This document shows, piece after piece, positions 32,634 to 42,090 of a stretch of 64,000 nt of DNA. Each line of letters opens with the position of its first letter. Within the stretch, counting starts at the first letter, position 1. The DNA lies in the NCBI RefSeq assembly GCF_017873965.1, contig NZ_JAGGKT010000001.1:124001-188000 (forward strand), written 5' to 3'. Source of the DNA: Ammoniphilus resinae (GTDB taxonomy: Bacteria > Bacillota > Bacilli > Aneurinibacillales > RAOX-1). The translations under genes were made by a program, and so were the position numbers. A model generated the notes under the pieces. It was not told where the DNA came from, made no database searches, and was given only the letters and a program-made list of their open reading frames with translations.

Positions 32634-34451
32634 ATGATGTCATTAACCCATATGAAAAAAAGGCTTGAACAACTTGAAGAACAATTTATATGGAAGGAAC
32701 GGGGGACCATTCTGTCTGTCCAGCAGGCGATGAAAAGAGAAGGTGCGCTGCGGGTGGCCATTCAGAGTATTTCTACCTGGATGTATCAAATACAAAAGCA
32801 AGAAGCGAAGGAGCATGAATTATATCAGAAGGCAAAAGAGGTAAAGGAGCAATTAAAGGAAAAAATGCTGCAAACCTCTGCCATCATATTGCGCTCGATC
32901 AATGAGGAATACCACACCTCATATACCCTAGAAGAAATCCTGGAAGATCAAGAATGGTATTACCATGTGCATGGACTGTTGAAAACAATCGAAAAGAGCG
33001 GGAAAATTGACCGGCTTTTTCAAAAATTGTTAACCGATGTGATTCCGCCACATCCGCAAATGGAATACCCGTTGGCAAGAAAGATGACTCGGACCTTCTA
33101 TCTTCATGTGGGACCGACGAATTCTGGAAAAACGCATCAGGCCATTGAAGCCCTGAAAAAAAGCCGGAAAGGCATTTACCTTTCCCCGTTGCGCTTGCTC
33201 GCCTTAGAAATTTATGAACGATTAAACGAGGATGGAGTGCCTTGCCATCTCGTAACAGGTGAAGAAGAACTGCGTTCACTTGGGGCCCATCATATTTCCT
33301 GTACGATTGAAAAGGCCTCCTTTGACCAGTCGTATGATGTCGCGGTGATTGACGAGGCGCAAATGATTGGCGATCCGCAACGAGGGTCTGCTTGGACGCG
33401 AGCGATTCTGGGCATTCTCGCAGTGGAAGTGCATGTTTGCTGTTCTTTAAACGCTCTGCCCTTGCTTAAAAAGCTAATCACCGATTGCGGAGACCCATTA
33501 ATTGTCGAGTATCATGAGCGGCAAACCCCATTGCTTTTTCAGGACGAGCCGTTTCATTATCCTAATGATGTGAGAGCAGGGGATGCTTTGATCGTATTTT
33601 CCAGGAAGAAGGCCCTTCAGGTAGCAGCGGATCTTGGTCAACAAAACCGAAAAGCAAGTGTGATCTATGGCAATCTTCCCCCGGAAACGAGGAGGAAACA
33701 GGTTCGTCTTTTCTTGCAAAAAGAAACGGATGTCGTGGTTTCCACAGATGCCATTGGGATGGGAATGAATCTTCCCATTCAACGGGTGGTATTTTTGGAA
33801 GCTGAGAAATTCGATGGAAATGGAATTCGCGAATTAACGCCGCAAGAGGTCAAGCAAATTTCTGGACGAGCGGGGCGCAAAGGGATTTATGAAGAGGGAT
33901 ACGTAAACTCACTGAAAGCAAAAAAAAGAATGGAAAAGAAACTGCACATGAACGATACCCCCTTACAAACAGCATATATTGCCCCCCAGGAGGAAACGAT
34001 TTTATGTCTTCCTTTCGGATCCTTACAGGAGAGGTTAATGGCCTGGGTGCGCTATGAAATTCCTGTACCCTATTTTAAAAAAGCAGACATATCTGAGCTG
34101 CTTGAGCTTCTTCAGATTGCAAGGAAATACGAAGCCATCCTGCCCATTGATGTGATGTACAAGGCGGTAACGATTCCCTTTGACTATACAGAAAAGGAAT
34201 TGTTAAGTCAGTGGTTTTTGTATTTGGACTGCTGGAAGTTAAATAAAGACCGGTTGCCCAAACCGAAACGCAGGAGACAGGATTTATCAGGATTGGAAGT
34301 CTATTACCGGGCGATAGGATTGTATTATTCTTTCTCGCGAACTTTCGGGCTTTCCTACGATGTGAATTGGGTAAGAAGGGAGAGGGAAAAAACAGCCGAG
34401 GACATTCATCAGCTGCTGCAAATCCAGCGCAGTACAGTAAAGGTGAAATAG
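32634..34451 (+). CDS. SUV3-like DExH RNA helicase
   Basis: A 605-residue superfamily-2 helicase. A helical N-terminal part of about 155 residues precedes the motor. Walker A is G-P-T-N-S-G-K-T, motif Ia is L-S-P-L-R-L-L-A-L-E-I-Y-E, motif II is V-I-D-E-A-Q-M-I-G-D, with R-G-S-A-W-T-R-A-I-L-G after it, and motif VI is Q-I-S-G-R-A-G-R-K-G. These are the hallmarks of SUV3, the mitochondrial RNA helicase that works with degradosome nucleases. An RNA decay role is inferred. Start ATG has GAGGGA upstream. It is divergent from the anti-sigma-like gene and is followed by an unrelated transporter. Confidence 0.87.
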   Translation: MMSLTHMKKRLEQLEEQFIWKERGTILSVQQAMKREGALRVAIQSISTWMYQIQKQEAKEHELYQKAKEVKEQLKEKMLQTSAIILRSINEEYHTSYTLEEILEDQEWYYHVHGLLKTIEKSGKIDRLFQKLLTDVIPPHPQMEYPLARKMTRTFYLHVGPTNSGKTHQAIEALKKSRKGIYLSPLRLLALEIYERLNEDGVPCHLVTGEEELRSLGAHHISCTIEKASFDQSYDVAVIDEAQMIGDPQRGSAWTRAILGILAVEVHVCCSLNALPLLKKLITDCGDPLIVEYHERQTPLLFQDEPFHYPNDVRAGDALIVFSRKKALQVAADLGQQNRKASVIYGNLPPETRRKQVRLFLQKETDVVVSTDAIGMGMNLPIQRVVFLEAEKFDGNGIRELTPQEVKQISGRAGRKGIYEEGYVNSLKAKKRMEKKLHMNDTPLQTAYIAPQEETILCLPFGSLQERLMAWVRYEIPVPYFKKADISELLELLQIARKYEAILPIDVMYKAVTIPFDYTEKELLSQWFLYLDCWKLNKDRLPKPKRRRQDLSGLEVYYRAIGLYYSFSRTFGLSYDVNWVRREREKTAEDIHQLLQIQRSTVKVK

Positions 34452-34522
34452 TCATTCCGAAGACCTTGTATATTCCATCCACCTCTGTAAAAAATAAGCA
34501 GTAGGATGAAAGGGGTGTACAT

Positions 34523-36049
34523 ATGGTCTTTTGGATCTCCGTAGCAATCGTTCTACTTTTTGTCATCTGGGGAGCCTTGATGCCGGAAAGTTTCAGTGAT
34601 GCTGCAAATGCAGCACTGGAGTTTACGACTTCAAGTTTTGGCTGGTTATATTTAATGGCCACCTTTGGTTTTTTAATTTTTGCGATTTACCTGGCGTTCA
34701 GCAAGTATGGCAAGATCGTGTTAGGTACGGATGATGATGAACCGGAGTATTCTAATGTGTCGTGGTTTGCGATGCTTTTCAGTGCGGGGATGGGAATTGG
34801 CCTCGTCTTCTGGGGAGTATCCGAACCCATTTTTCATTATCTGACACCACCGATAGGGGAAGGTCAAACACCTGAAGCGGCAAGTATGGCCTTAAGATAC
34901 GCTTTTTTCCACTGGGGACTGCATCCTTGGGGAGTTTATGCGATTATTGCTCTGGCCTTGGCGTATTTTCAATATCGAAAAGGCTTAAAAGGATTAATTA
35001 GCCACACGTTCTATCCCTTGCTAGGCGAGAGAGTGCATGGACCGGTCGGTAAAACGATAGATGTCCTGGCGATTATTGCAACCGTTTTTGGGGTGGCAAC
35101 TTCCTTAGGGCTTGGAACCTTGCAAATTAATGGTGGTTTAAACCATTTATTTGGGATATCCAGTTCGATTTTCATACAAATCATGATTATTTTAGTGGTC
35201 ACTGTGCTTTATATGTTATCGGCCACAACCGGGCTTGACAAGGGGATTAAGATCCTCAGCAATACCAATTTACTTATTGCCTTGGGATTACTCCTCTTTG
35301 CTTTGCTTCTAGGTCCGACTTCTTTTATCATTGATTCATTTACTTTAACGCTTGGCGGTTATTTGCAAAATTTAATCTCCATGAGCTTACGTCTGACACC
35401 TTTCACACAGAACCCTTGGATTGGCAGCTGGACCCTCTTTTATTGGGCATGGTGGATCGCCTGGGCTCCTTTTGTCGGAATGTTCATTGCCCGTGTTTCC
35501 AAAGGACGTACAATCAAGGAGTTTATCATCGGTGTATTGCTGGTGCCGAGTCTATTTAGTTTTTTATGGTTCTCCGTTTTTGGCGGTTTAGCCCTTCATC
35601 AAGAAATGTTTGAAGGAAGAAATATCGCCGCTGTCGTTGAACAGGATGTTACTTCCGCTTTATTTATTACCTTAGAAAATCTGCCTTTGGGCGTTATTGT
35701 TGCGGCACTTGCAACATTACTCATTATTACTTTTTTCATTACCTCGGCGGATTCAGCGACTTTTGTTCTTGGGATGCTTTCCTCTGAAGGTGATCTAAAT
35801 CCAACGAATAAGGTGAAGCTTACTTGGGGGGTATTACAATCCTCCATTGCGATTGTTCTATTGCTTAGTGGCGGCTTGCAGGCTTTGCAGACCGCATCAA
35901 TTATTACAGCCATGCCCTTCGCGATCATTATGGCCTTGATGTGTGTTTCGATTCTTAAATCGCTGCGGGAGGAAGCGCGACTAGAGCGAAGAAAAGAGAG
36001 AAAAAGGAGGAGGAAGATAGACCAATTACTTCTTGAAAGCGAGGAATAG
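34523..36049 (+). CDS. BCCT family transporter (betaine/choline/carnitine type)
   Basis: A 508-residue Na+-coupled transporter with twelve helices. The BCCT signatures are G-M-G-I-G-L-V-F-W-G-V-S-E-P in helix 3 and the aromatic helix W-A-W-W-I-A-W-A-P-F-V-G-M-F-I-A-R-V-S-K-G-R that forms the trimethylammonium-binding box. The C-terminal tail is strongly basic and charged (R-R-K-E-R-K-R-R-R-K), as in osmosensing BCCT proteins such as BetP. Function is probably uptake of glycine betaine or a related compatible solute under osmotic stress. AAAGGGGTG precedes the ATG. Single gene. Confidence 0.92.
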   Translation: MVFWISVAIVLLFVIWGALMPESFSDAANAALEFTTSSFGWLYLMATFGFLIFAIYLAFSKYGKIVLGTDDDEPEYSNVSWFAMLFSAGMGIGLVFWGVSEPIFHYLTPPIGEGQTPEAASMALRYAFFHWGLHPWGVYAIIALALAYFQYRKGLKGLISHTFYPLLGERVHGPVGKTIDVLAIIATVFGVATSLGLGTLQINGGLNHLFGISSSIFIQIMIILVVTVLYMLSATTGLDKGIKILSNTNLLIALGLLLFALLLGPTSFIIDSFTLTLGGYLQNLISMSLRLTPFTQNPWIGSWTLFYWAWWIAWAPFVGMFIARVSKGRTIKEFIIGVLLVPSLFSFLWFSVFGGLALHQEMFEGRNIAAVVEQDVTSALFITLENLPLGVIVAALATLLIITFFITSADSATFVLGMLSSEGDLNPTNKVKLTWGVLQSSIAIVLLLSGGLQALQTASIITAMPFAIIMALMCVSILKSLREEARLERRKERKRRRKIDQLLLESEE

Positions 36050-36162
36050 GTTTGTTCAAAAGGGCTGGCATGATGGACCTCTTTTGAAGAAGGTTTACTT
36101 TGTGCGCCAAGGTGAATTATAATGTTTAGGTAAATATTACCAGTTAGTCAAGGAGGAGTTCG

Positions 36163-37503
36163 ATGACTGTTCGGTTTGATTATACAAATGCCTTGCCATT
36201 TCTGGGGAAAGAGGAAATCGATAACCTGAAAGCAGATATTTTACTTGCTCACGATAAATTACATAAAAAAACAGGGGCCGGAAAGGATTATTTGGGCTGG
36301 GTGGACTTACCCTTACATTATGATCGAGAGGAATTTGCACGGGTGAAAGAAGCTGCGAAGCGAATCCAAAGCGATTCCCAGGCCCTTGTCGTGATCGGGA
36401 TTGGGGGATCCTATTTGGGGGCAAGAGCGGCGATTGAGATGCTTTCTCCTGCCTACTATAATCAGGGGGGCAGAAAGGTTCCGGAAATCTATTTTGCCGG
36501 CAACAGCGTCAGTGCCCCCTATCTGTCACGGCTATTAGAACTGCTTGAAGGGAAAGATCTCTCTGTCAATGTGATTTCCAAGTCTGGAACAACAACGGAG
36601 CCTGCTTTAGCCTTCCGATTTTTCCGTGAGCTGTTGGAAAAGAAATATGGCAAGGAAGGCGCGAAGAAGCGAATTTATGCTACCACCGACAGGGAACAAG
36701 GGGCCTTAAAAAAGCTAGCTGATCGGGAAGGATACGAGACCTTTGTGATCCCCGATGATGTTGGGGGAAGGTACTCGGTTTTAACCGCTGTTGGGTTATT
36801 GCCAATCGCAGTGAGTGGCGCGAATATTGATGAGATCATGAGAGGCGCAGCTGACGCTTGCCAAACCTACAACCAGCCGGATGTCCATGCAAATGAGTGT
36901 TACCAGTATGCTGCTGTACGAAATATTCTATATCGTAAAGGAAAAACCACGGAGATCTTGGTGAACTATGAACCTTCCATGCATTACGTCGCGGAATGGT
37001 GGAAACAATTGTTTGGTGAAAGTGAAGGGAAAGACCACCGAGGGCTTCTGCCTGCGTCCCTCGATTTCTCTACCGATCTTCATTCCATGGGGCAATATGT
37101 GCAGGACGGGCGGAGAAATTTGATTGAAACGGTCTTATGGATTGAAAAGCCGCAGGTTGATCTGACCATTCAGGAGGATCCGGAAAATATTGATGGACTG
37201 AATTTCTTAGCCGGAAAAACGCTGGATTTTGTAAACAAGAAGGCTTTTGAAGGGACCATGCTTGCGCATGTGGATGGCGAAGTGCCTAACATGGTCGTCT
37301 ATCTTGATCAGATTACGGAATACACGTATGGACAAATGGTCTACTTTTTTGAGAAAGCGTGTGGAATCAGCGGCTATCTCCTAGGCGTGAATCCGTTTAA
37401 TCAGCCCGGAGTGGAAGCTTATAAAAAGAATATGTTTGCTTTGCTTGGCAAACCTGGGTTTGAGGAAGAAAAAGCAGAGCTTGAAAAACGGTTAAAAGGC
37501 TGA
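36163..37503 (+). CDS. pgi: Glucose-6-phosphate isomerase
   Basis: A 446-residue cytosolic enzyme that interconverts glucose 6-phosphate and fructose 6-phosphate. The phosphate-binding [11 protein letters not shown] and S-K-S-G-T-T-T-E-P are present, as is the catalytic G-E-S-E-G-K. The C-terminal catalytic Lys lies in [13 protein letters not shown]. Length matches the short bacterial form. AAGGAGG precedes the ATG. It is followed by a terminator and then a repeat block. Confidence 0.97.
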   Translation: MTVRFDYTNALPFLGKEEIDNLKADILLAHDKLHKKTGAGKDYLGWVDLPLHYDREEFARVKEAAKRIQSDSQALVVIGIGGSYLGARAAIEMLSPAYYNQGGRKVPEIYFAGNSVSAPYLSRLLELLEGKDLSVNVISKSGTTTEPALAFRFFRELLEKKYGKEGAKKRIYATTDREQGALKKLADREGYETFVIPDDVGGRYSVLTAVGLLPIAVSGANIDEIMRGAADACQTYNQPDVHANECYQYAAVRNILYRKGKTTEILVNYEPSMHYVAEWWKQLFGESEGKDHRGLLPASLDFSTDLHSMGQYVQDGRRNLIETVLWIEKPQVDLTIQEDPENIDGLNFLAGKTLDFVNKKAFEGTMLAHVDGEVPNMVVYLDQITEYTYGQMVYFFEKACGISGYLLGVNPFNQPGVEAYKKNMFALLGKPGFEEEKAELEKRLKG

Positions 37504-37530
37504 CTTCCTTATTTTGGGGTCAGCTTTTTT
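37496..37530 (+). terminator. Terminator after pgi
   Basis: GGCTGAC and GTCAGCT form a stem that begins inside the final codons, followed by TTTTTT. Confidence 0.85.
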
Positions 37531-37539
37531 GCGAATACA

Positions 37540-37735
37540 GGTAGAGGTCTGTCCGCTTTGGCCTAAGCGGACCTCAGATCCCTTATTTGTAAAAATCCCC
37601 CCAAATTTGAGGTCCACCCGGACCCAGGAGTCGCTATTTCCCCCTTTTGGGTCAGATCCGCATGAATTTAAGGTGAATAAGGTCCGCTGAGTCCGCCTCA
37701 CCTTTTTGTAGATGCAAAAATCTCCGGGGAAGTCC
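37540..37735. repeat. Intergenic repeat block (GTCCGC / GATCCCTTATT family)
   Basis: Shows CTGTCCGCTTTGGCCTAAGCGGAC (hairpin; read as two arms GTCCGCTT and AAGCGGAC), then CAGATCCCTTATTTG, CCGGACCCAGGAGTCGCTATT and GGTCCGCTGAGTCCGCC. Same family as 2.1, 24.9 and 60.95 kb. Confidence 0.68.
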
Positions 37736-37791
37736 CGGTCCAGCTAATCTCCTCATAGAATAAAAAGAAAACGATAAAAGTGAGGGCCGAA

Positions 37792-38868
37792 ATGAATCGA
37801 TTTGAGCAGAGTAAGAAGGTGATTCTAAGTCACCAAGATGTTTCTGGTGCGTTCATCGCCTCTCCAACTTTTGATCATTATAAATATGGATGGCTACGGG
37901 ATGGGACTTTTACCGCTTACAGTATGGATCTTGCGGGTGAGCAACACTCGGCAGAAAGATTCTATCGTTGGGCTGCCCGAACCATTGAGCAGTATCGGAC
38001 AAAAGCCGAACAGGCCATTCAAATCCCTTCCCGCGATCACCTTCTTCATGCAAGATATACAGTAGACGGTTACGAGGTTGAGGGAGAATGGGGAACGTAT
38101 CAGCTTGATGGATATGGAACATGGCTATGGGGACTGAATCAGCATATTTCAAAATGGCAGAATGAAACGATGAAAAATGAGCTTTTCCCAACAGCAAATC
38201 TGATCACTGATTACCTGTTGAACACGTGGTCCCTTCCTAACTTTGACTGTTGGGAAGAAAATGGGGAAATGGTTCATCCATCAACGATTGCCGCTGTTTA
38301 TGGTGGGTTACAGGCCATCAAATATTGGTTTGACGATCAACGAAAACAACGTATAGAAAAAGAATTACGTCGGATGAAAAATTACGTTCTTGAGCATTGT
38401 GTAAAAAACAATGCCATATGCAAAAGCAATCAAATCGATCAACCAGATGCCAGCCTGCTATGGCTTCATTTTCCTTTTCAGATGTTTGATCCACAAGACC
38501 CCATTTTCCAACAAACAGTGACGAACATTGAAAGTCAGCTTCTAACCGTGGGCGGGGTTCACCGTTATCCGAAAGATGTGTATTATGGCGGTGGACAATG
38601 GATTCTTTTAACTGCCTGGCTAGGATGTCATTACGCGGAAACAAGGCAACTCCAAAAGGCCAAAGAATTACTGAAATGGGTGGAGGCTCAATTCACGGAT
38701 GAAGGGTACTTGCCGGAGCAAGTCACGTATCATTTATTAGCACCGGATCATTACGCAGAATGGATCAAAAAGTGGGGAAGTCCAGCTTGTCCTTTACTTT
38801 GGTCACATGCTATGCATATCATATTATTAGAACGACTCGAAAAGGCAAAGAAAAAGGAAGAGCAGTAA
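37792..38868 (+). CDS. Glycoside hydrolase family 15-like enzyme (glucoamylase fold)
   Basis: A 358-residue (alpha/alpha)6-barrel type protein. It carries the GH15 pattern Y-G-W-L-R-D-G-T-F-T-A-Y-S, the central E-G-E-W-G-T-Y-Q-L-D-G-Y-G-T-W-L-W-G-L, the general-acid region F-D-C-W-E-E-N-G, and the C-terminal L-P-E-Q-V-T-Y with the likely base Glu. No signal peptide, so it acts in the cytosol on small oligosaccharides or glucosides. I use the ATG preceded by GAGGG rather than the upstream GTG. It follows pgi by a repeat block and precedes a short hypothetical gene by 21 bases. The exact substrate is unknown. Confidence 0.82.
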   Translation: MNRFEQSKKVILSHQDVSGAFIASPTFDHYKYGWLRDGTFTAYSMDLAGEQHSAERFYRWAARTIEQYRTKAEQAIQIPSRDHLLHARYTVDGYEVEGEWGTYQLDGYGTWLWGLNQHISKWQNETMKNELFPTANLITDYLLNTWSLPNFDCWEENGEMVHPSTIAAVYGGLQAIKYWFDDQRKQRIEKELRRMKNYVLEHCVKNNAICKSNQIDQPDASLLWLHFPFQMFDPQDPIFQQTVTNIESQLLTVGGVHRYPKDVYYGGGQWILLTAWLGCHYAETRQLQKAKELLKWVEAQFTDEGYLPEQVTYHLLAPDHYAEWIKKWGSPACPLLWSHAMHIILLERLEKAKKKEEQ

Positions 38869-38889
38869 GCACAGAAAGGAAATGGCCTG

Positions 38890-39408
38890 ATGTTTGATCC
38901 AACGGTATATGAAAATTTAAAAGTAGTGCTGGAAGGTGCTGTTTATGATCTAGACCTAGCAGGGATGATCCATGTGAGCAATCGAGTGGATCGAATTGAC
39001 CTTTCTACCATGTCTCGCTTCTATTCCATCCAATTTCGTGAGGCAGAATCCCTGGCATCTGAAGGGACAGCCGAGATTTGCTTAAGTGCTACGATGCAGG
39101 ACTTAGCTGCAGAGATTATTGATGAAGATAGCACAGCTGCCGGCTGTCTGCTAACCATTCATTTCACCCGAAAGATGATGGATGTAGAAAGGGAATGCCT
39201 GAAGATCCAGCAAATATTGGGGAAAATATGGGAAGGACGGCCGGAGATTTCGCAGGAAATCTCTTTTCAATATGGAGTCACACCAACTCTATATACCAAC
39301 CGGATAACCCTGAATTTCGGCCGGACGATCAATGAAACGCAAATTGAAGATATGCCTGATTTGATTGATCACACCTTTTTTTCCTTACAACAGTTAAATC
39401 AAATGTGA
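38890..39408 (+). CDS. Hypothetical protein (172 aa)
   Basis: A 172-residue soluble acidic protein with no signal or membrane segment. I do not recognise the family. It has mixed alpha/beta character with several acidic stretches, and the start is a good ATG after AAAGGAAATGG. It sits 21 bases after the GH15-like gene, so the two are probably one transcript, but no functional link can be read. It ends at a hairpin shared with a convergent small gene. Confidence 0.68.
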   Translation: MFDPTVYENLKVVLEGAVYDLDLAGMIHVSNRVDRIDLSTMSRFYSIQFREAESLASEGTAEICLSATMQDLAAEIIDEDSTAAGCLLTIHFTRKMMDVERECLKIQQILGKIWEGRPEISQEISFQYGVTPTLYTNRITLNFGRTINETQIEDMPDLIDHTFFSLQQLNQM

Positions 39409-39428
39409 ATGGGGGCCCAAGCCCCCAT
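39409..39428. terminator. Hairpin between convergent genes
   Basis: ATGGGGGC / GCCCCCAT with a CCAA loop. No T tract on either side, so it may not be a full terminator. Confidence 0.6.
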
Positions 39429-39429
39429 A

Positions 39430-39606
39430 CTAGTTGTGGATGATTTGTTCAATTTGCTTAATGCGTACCCGAATTAACATCTCTTTTAGAATCAAAGAGA
39501 TGATATCCTGATCCGTTTGAGACGCAAAAAGGTTTTTTTGGACAGCTTTTAATTCACTTTCAAGTTTTGGAATACTGTTTATGTAAATAATGTCGTCAAG
39601 ATTCAT
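39430..39606 (-). CDS. Small hypothetical protein (58 aa)
   Basis: A 58-residue protein starting M-N-L-D-D-I-I-Y-I with AAGGGG seven bases upstream. It is helical and charged with I/L spacing like a short coiled coil (I-K-Q-I-E-Q-I-I-H-N end). I know no family. It is a separate minus-strand gene convergent to the 172-aa gene. Confidence 0.6.
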   Translation of the reverse strand: MNLDDIIYINSIPKLESELKAVQKNLFASQTDQDIISLILKEMLIRVRIKQIEQIIHN

Positions 39607-39799
39607 AGGCATACCCCTTTTTTCCGCTACTTTATGTATATTTATGTTTTCAACATCAAAAGAAAGATTCCTTCTAAAATCTACTTGGTAAATGATTCAA
39701 ATCAACCTATCTGAATTCCTGATCTATTCAATCATTTCGTTGTCAGTTGATTGATATGCTGTTACACTTTAGTCAGGATATCGAAAAGGGGAATGCGGG

Positions 39800-40744
39800 A
39801 TGATGGGTTTAGAGCATATTCATCAGGCAAGAGAGAGGATTGCCAAGATCATCAAGCGAACACCGTTGATGTGTTCAAACACGATAGATGAGAAGATTGG
39901 AAATCAATTATTTTTAAAATGTGAGCACTTGCAAAAGACGGGATCATTTAAGTTGCGTGGTGCTTCCAATAAGGTTATTTTTGAAGCGGAACATAATGCC
40001 AGGTATGTCGTTGCAGCCTCATCCGGAAATCATGGACAGGCAGTGGCCTATATTGCCAATCAGCTAGGTTTGAAATCTACCATTGTGGTGCCGGAAAATG
40101 CTGCAACTTGTAAGCAAGAGGCTATTAAGGCCTATCACGGTGGGGTGGAGTTTTGTGGGTTTACCTCAGGAGAGAGAATTGAGCGGGCAAAGCAAATTTG
40201 TGAAGACGAACAAGCTGTATTTATTCCGCCTTATGATGATCCGTTGGTGATAGCAGGGCAAGGAACGGCAGGACTTGAAATCTTGGAACAACTCGATCAG
40301 ATTGATGAGGTGTATGTGCCGATAGGTGGGGGAGGACTAATCTCCGGTATAGCAACAGCAATCAAGGAGTCGAACCCGCGAATTCGGGTGATTGGAGTAG
40401 AACCAACTCTTGCGAATGACACCTATCTTTCTTATCACAATGGAAAACGCATAAATATTGGCGTAACGACAACGATTGCTGATGGGCTGCGAACTTCCAT
40501 CCCAGGGGAATTGACGTTTCCGATTGTTCAAAAATATGTCGATGAGATTGTACTAGTGGAAGAAGAGGCGATAAAGAGGGCATTTACCCTTGTGTTTACA
40601 AGGATGAAGCAGGTGATTGAGCCTTCTGGAGCCATTTCTATTGCCGCAGCCATGGAGAGTGGTGCTAGAGGGAAAAGGATCGTAGCGCTTGTTTCCGGAG
40701 GAAATGTAGATACTGCAGTGATTCCATCTTTATTAATTGAATAA
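39800..40744 (+). CDS. Threonine/serine dehydratase (PLP-dependent)
   Basis: A 314-residue fold-type II PLP enzyme that deaminates threonine or serine to 2-oxobutyrate or pyruvate. The PLP Lys is in K-T-G-S-F-K-L-R-G-A; the phosphate loop is G-G-G-G-L-I-S-G; substrate loop A-A-S-S-G-N-H-G-Q-A. It lacks the regulatory ACT domain of biosynthetic IlvA, so it is a catabolic-type enzyme or a serine racemase relative. Two adjacent ATG codons are possible; AAAAGGGG lies upstream. Its neighbours are unrelated. Confidence 0.9.
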   Translation: MMGLEHIHQARERIAKIIKRTPLMCSNTIDEKIGNQLFLKCEHLQKTGSFKLRGASNKVIFEAEHNARYVVAASSGNHGQAVAYIANQLGLKSTIVVPENAATCKQEAIKAYHGGVEFCGFTSGERIERAKQICEDEQAVFIPPYDDPLVIAGQGTAGLEILEQLDQIDEVYVPIGGGGLISGIATAIKESNPRIRVIGVEPTLANDTYLSYHNGKRINIGVTTTIADGLRTSIPGELTFPIVQKYVDEIVLVEEEAIKRAFTLVFTRMKQVIEPSGAISIAAAMESGARGKRIVALVSGGNVDTAVIPSLLIE

Positions 40745-40802
40745 AGCTTGTCATATAATTCCGTCGATGGACATACCGTGATAGTAAAGAGGAGGGGTGT
40801 TC

Positions 40803-41255
40803 ATGGGGCGGATTTTTATTTTAAGAAGAAGAAGTTTACTTTTTATGCTACTGGTGGCTGCCTTTGTTATTGGAAGTGGCACCTATATTTATGATTTTTT
40901 CTGGAACAGCGAACCGGTAGCCAGTAAGGTGAAAGCGGAGAAGGAATTCTCCATTATTACGACGGAGTACAAGGCGAATATGGAGGATGGACGGGTCCTT
41001 GAGGTCTATCGCTGGAACCCCGGGATGATCGTGGTGGAGAAAGGGGATAAGGTAACCCTAAATATTCTAGGTGTTCAGGGGAACATGCACCCTTTTGAAA
41101 TCAAAGGACTAGGGGTCAAGGGAGAAGTGAGAAAAGGAAGGGAAACAAAAGTTACTTTTATTGCTGATCAAGAAGGAACTTTCCCCATTATTTGCCAGAC
41201 CCATTCAGGGGTAGAATCCAATGGACCGATGGTTGGATACATCGTCGTTGACTAA
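40803..41255 (+). CDS. Membrane-anchored cupredoxin-domain protein
   Basis: A 150-residue protein with an N-terminal transmembrane anchor (about residues 11-30) and an outer cupredoxin domain. Type-1 copper ligands are visible: His in N-M-H-P-F-E, Cys and His in F-P-I-I-C-Q-T-H-S, and Met in G-P-M-V-G. The arrangement resembles CuA/nitrous-oxide-reductase-like domains with a small loop. It probably passes electrons or stores copper outside the cell membrane. Start is the ATG behind AGAGGAGGGG; a GTG two codons earlier is too close to the site. A terminator follows. Confidence 0.83.
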   Translation: MGRIFILRRRSLLFMLLVAAFVIGSGTYIYDFFWNSEPVASKVKAEKEFSIITTEYKANMEDGRVLEVYRWNPGMIVVEKGDKVTLNILGVQGNMHPFEIKGLGVKGEVRKGRETKVTFIADQEGTFPIICQTHSGVESNGPMVGYIVVD

Positions 41256-41263
41256 AAAAATAC

Positions 41264-41301
41264 AAAAGGCTGTTCCGGGTAGAATTCGGACAGCCTTTTT
41301 T
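41264..41301. terminator. Bidirectional terminator
   Basis: AAAAGGCTGT..CCG and CGGACAGCCTTTTTT form a long stem between convergent genes, with A and T tracts on both sides. Confidence 0.88.
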
Positions 41302-41305
41302 AAAC

Positions 41306-41491
41306 CTACTTTTCCTTAAAACGCTTCTTTAGTGAAAAACCAATTCCAGGGACAAGGATTGTTCCAATAATACAAAGGATAATTCCCAACATACTTGCTT
41401 CGGCAATCGCGATTCCTATTCCGCATAGAAATAAAGCAGTAAGGATGGCGAGTACAAGAGATACTTTCTGCCAACTAGTCACTTCCTTCAC
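41306..41491 (-). CDS. Small membrane protein, DUF5325/YlaF-like
   Basis: A 61-residue protein with two transmembrane helices and a basic tail (K-K-R-F-K-E-K). The pattern C-G-I-G-I-A-I-A-E in the first helix matches DUF5325 (YlaF) of Bacillus. Function unknown. It ends against a shared terminator and stands alone on the minus strand. Confidence 0.65.
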   Translation of the reverse strand: MKEVTSWQKVSLVLAILTALFLCGIGIAIAEASMLGIILCIIGTILVPGIGFSLKKRFKEK

Positions 41492-41542
41492 CTCTTTTGC
41501 ATTATAACATTCGGGAAAAGAAGAATCACCAGCAATAGGTTA

Positions 41543-41932
41543 TCACTGATGATTCTCATTGCTCTGTTCAATTTTTTTGCCAATCTCTGCGACTAAAGCG
41601 GCTAGTGAGGTGTAATCCGATTCATCAAAAGCAACAGCGGTATTACTGGTTACCGTCAACTTGCCAAGCACATCTTCAGCAGAACTTGGGATCTCGACTT
41701 GCAATATTGCTTTTCGAGCCATGGATTCGGGAACCTGGTCACCTGCTGCAGCCTTTAAAAAGTAATGGGGATCCCCGGACCTTTCCAGTAAATATAGTCC
41801 GACCCACTCGAAATGAGATACATGCTGTTGGAGTCTATGTACAAGATGATCGAATGCTTTTTGGTCCATGATCGGCATTTGATGAACAGCCGCGATTAAT
41901 TCTAATGAAGCGATGTCAGCGGCCATGGACAT
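41543..41932 (-). CDS. GAF-like domain protein (129 aa)
   Basis: A 129-residue soluble protein. The segment F-E-W-V-G-L-Y-L-L-E-R and the later V-L-G-K-L-T-V and L-A-A-L-V-A-E-I-G-K-K-I fit a small GAF fold as in YebR-type proteins, but the catalytic Cys of free methionine sulfoxide reductase is missing. It may be a small-molecule or redox sensor partner. ATG follows GGAGG by eight bases. Single gene. Confidence 0.6.
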   Translation of the reverse strand: MSMAADIASLELIAAVHQMPIMDQKAFDHLVHRLQQHVSHFEWVGLYLLERSGDPHYFLKAAAGDQVPESMARKAILQVEIPSSAEDVLGKLTVTSNTAVAFDESDYTSLAALVAEIGKKIEQSNENHQ

Positions 41933-42090
41933 CTTCAGTTCCTCCGTTCTTCTATCATTTACTTGATAACATTGTAACAGAAAACGTTCGCGAAATATTG
42001 TAGTAACATTAGGAAGTCCAGTTAATCACACACAATTCATCGTGTTCTACGTACAATATTTAGTAGGAATTTCTCAATGGGGGAAGGAAA

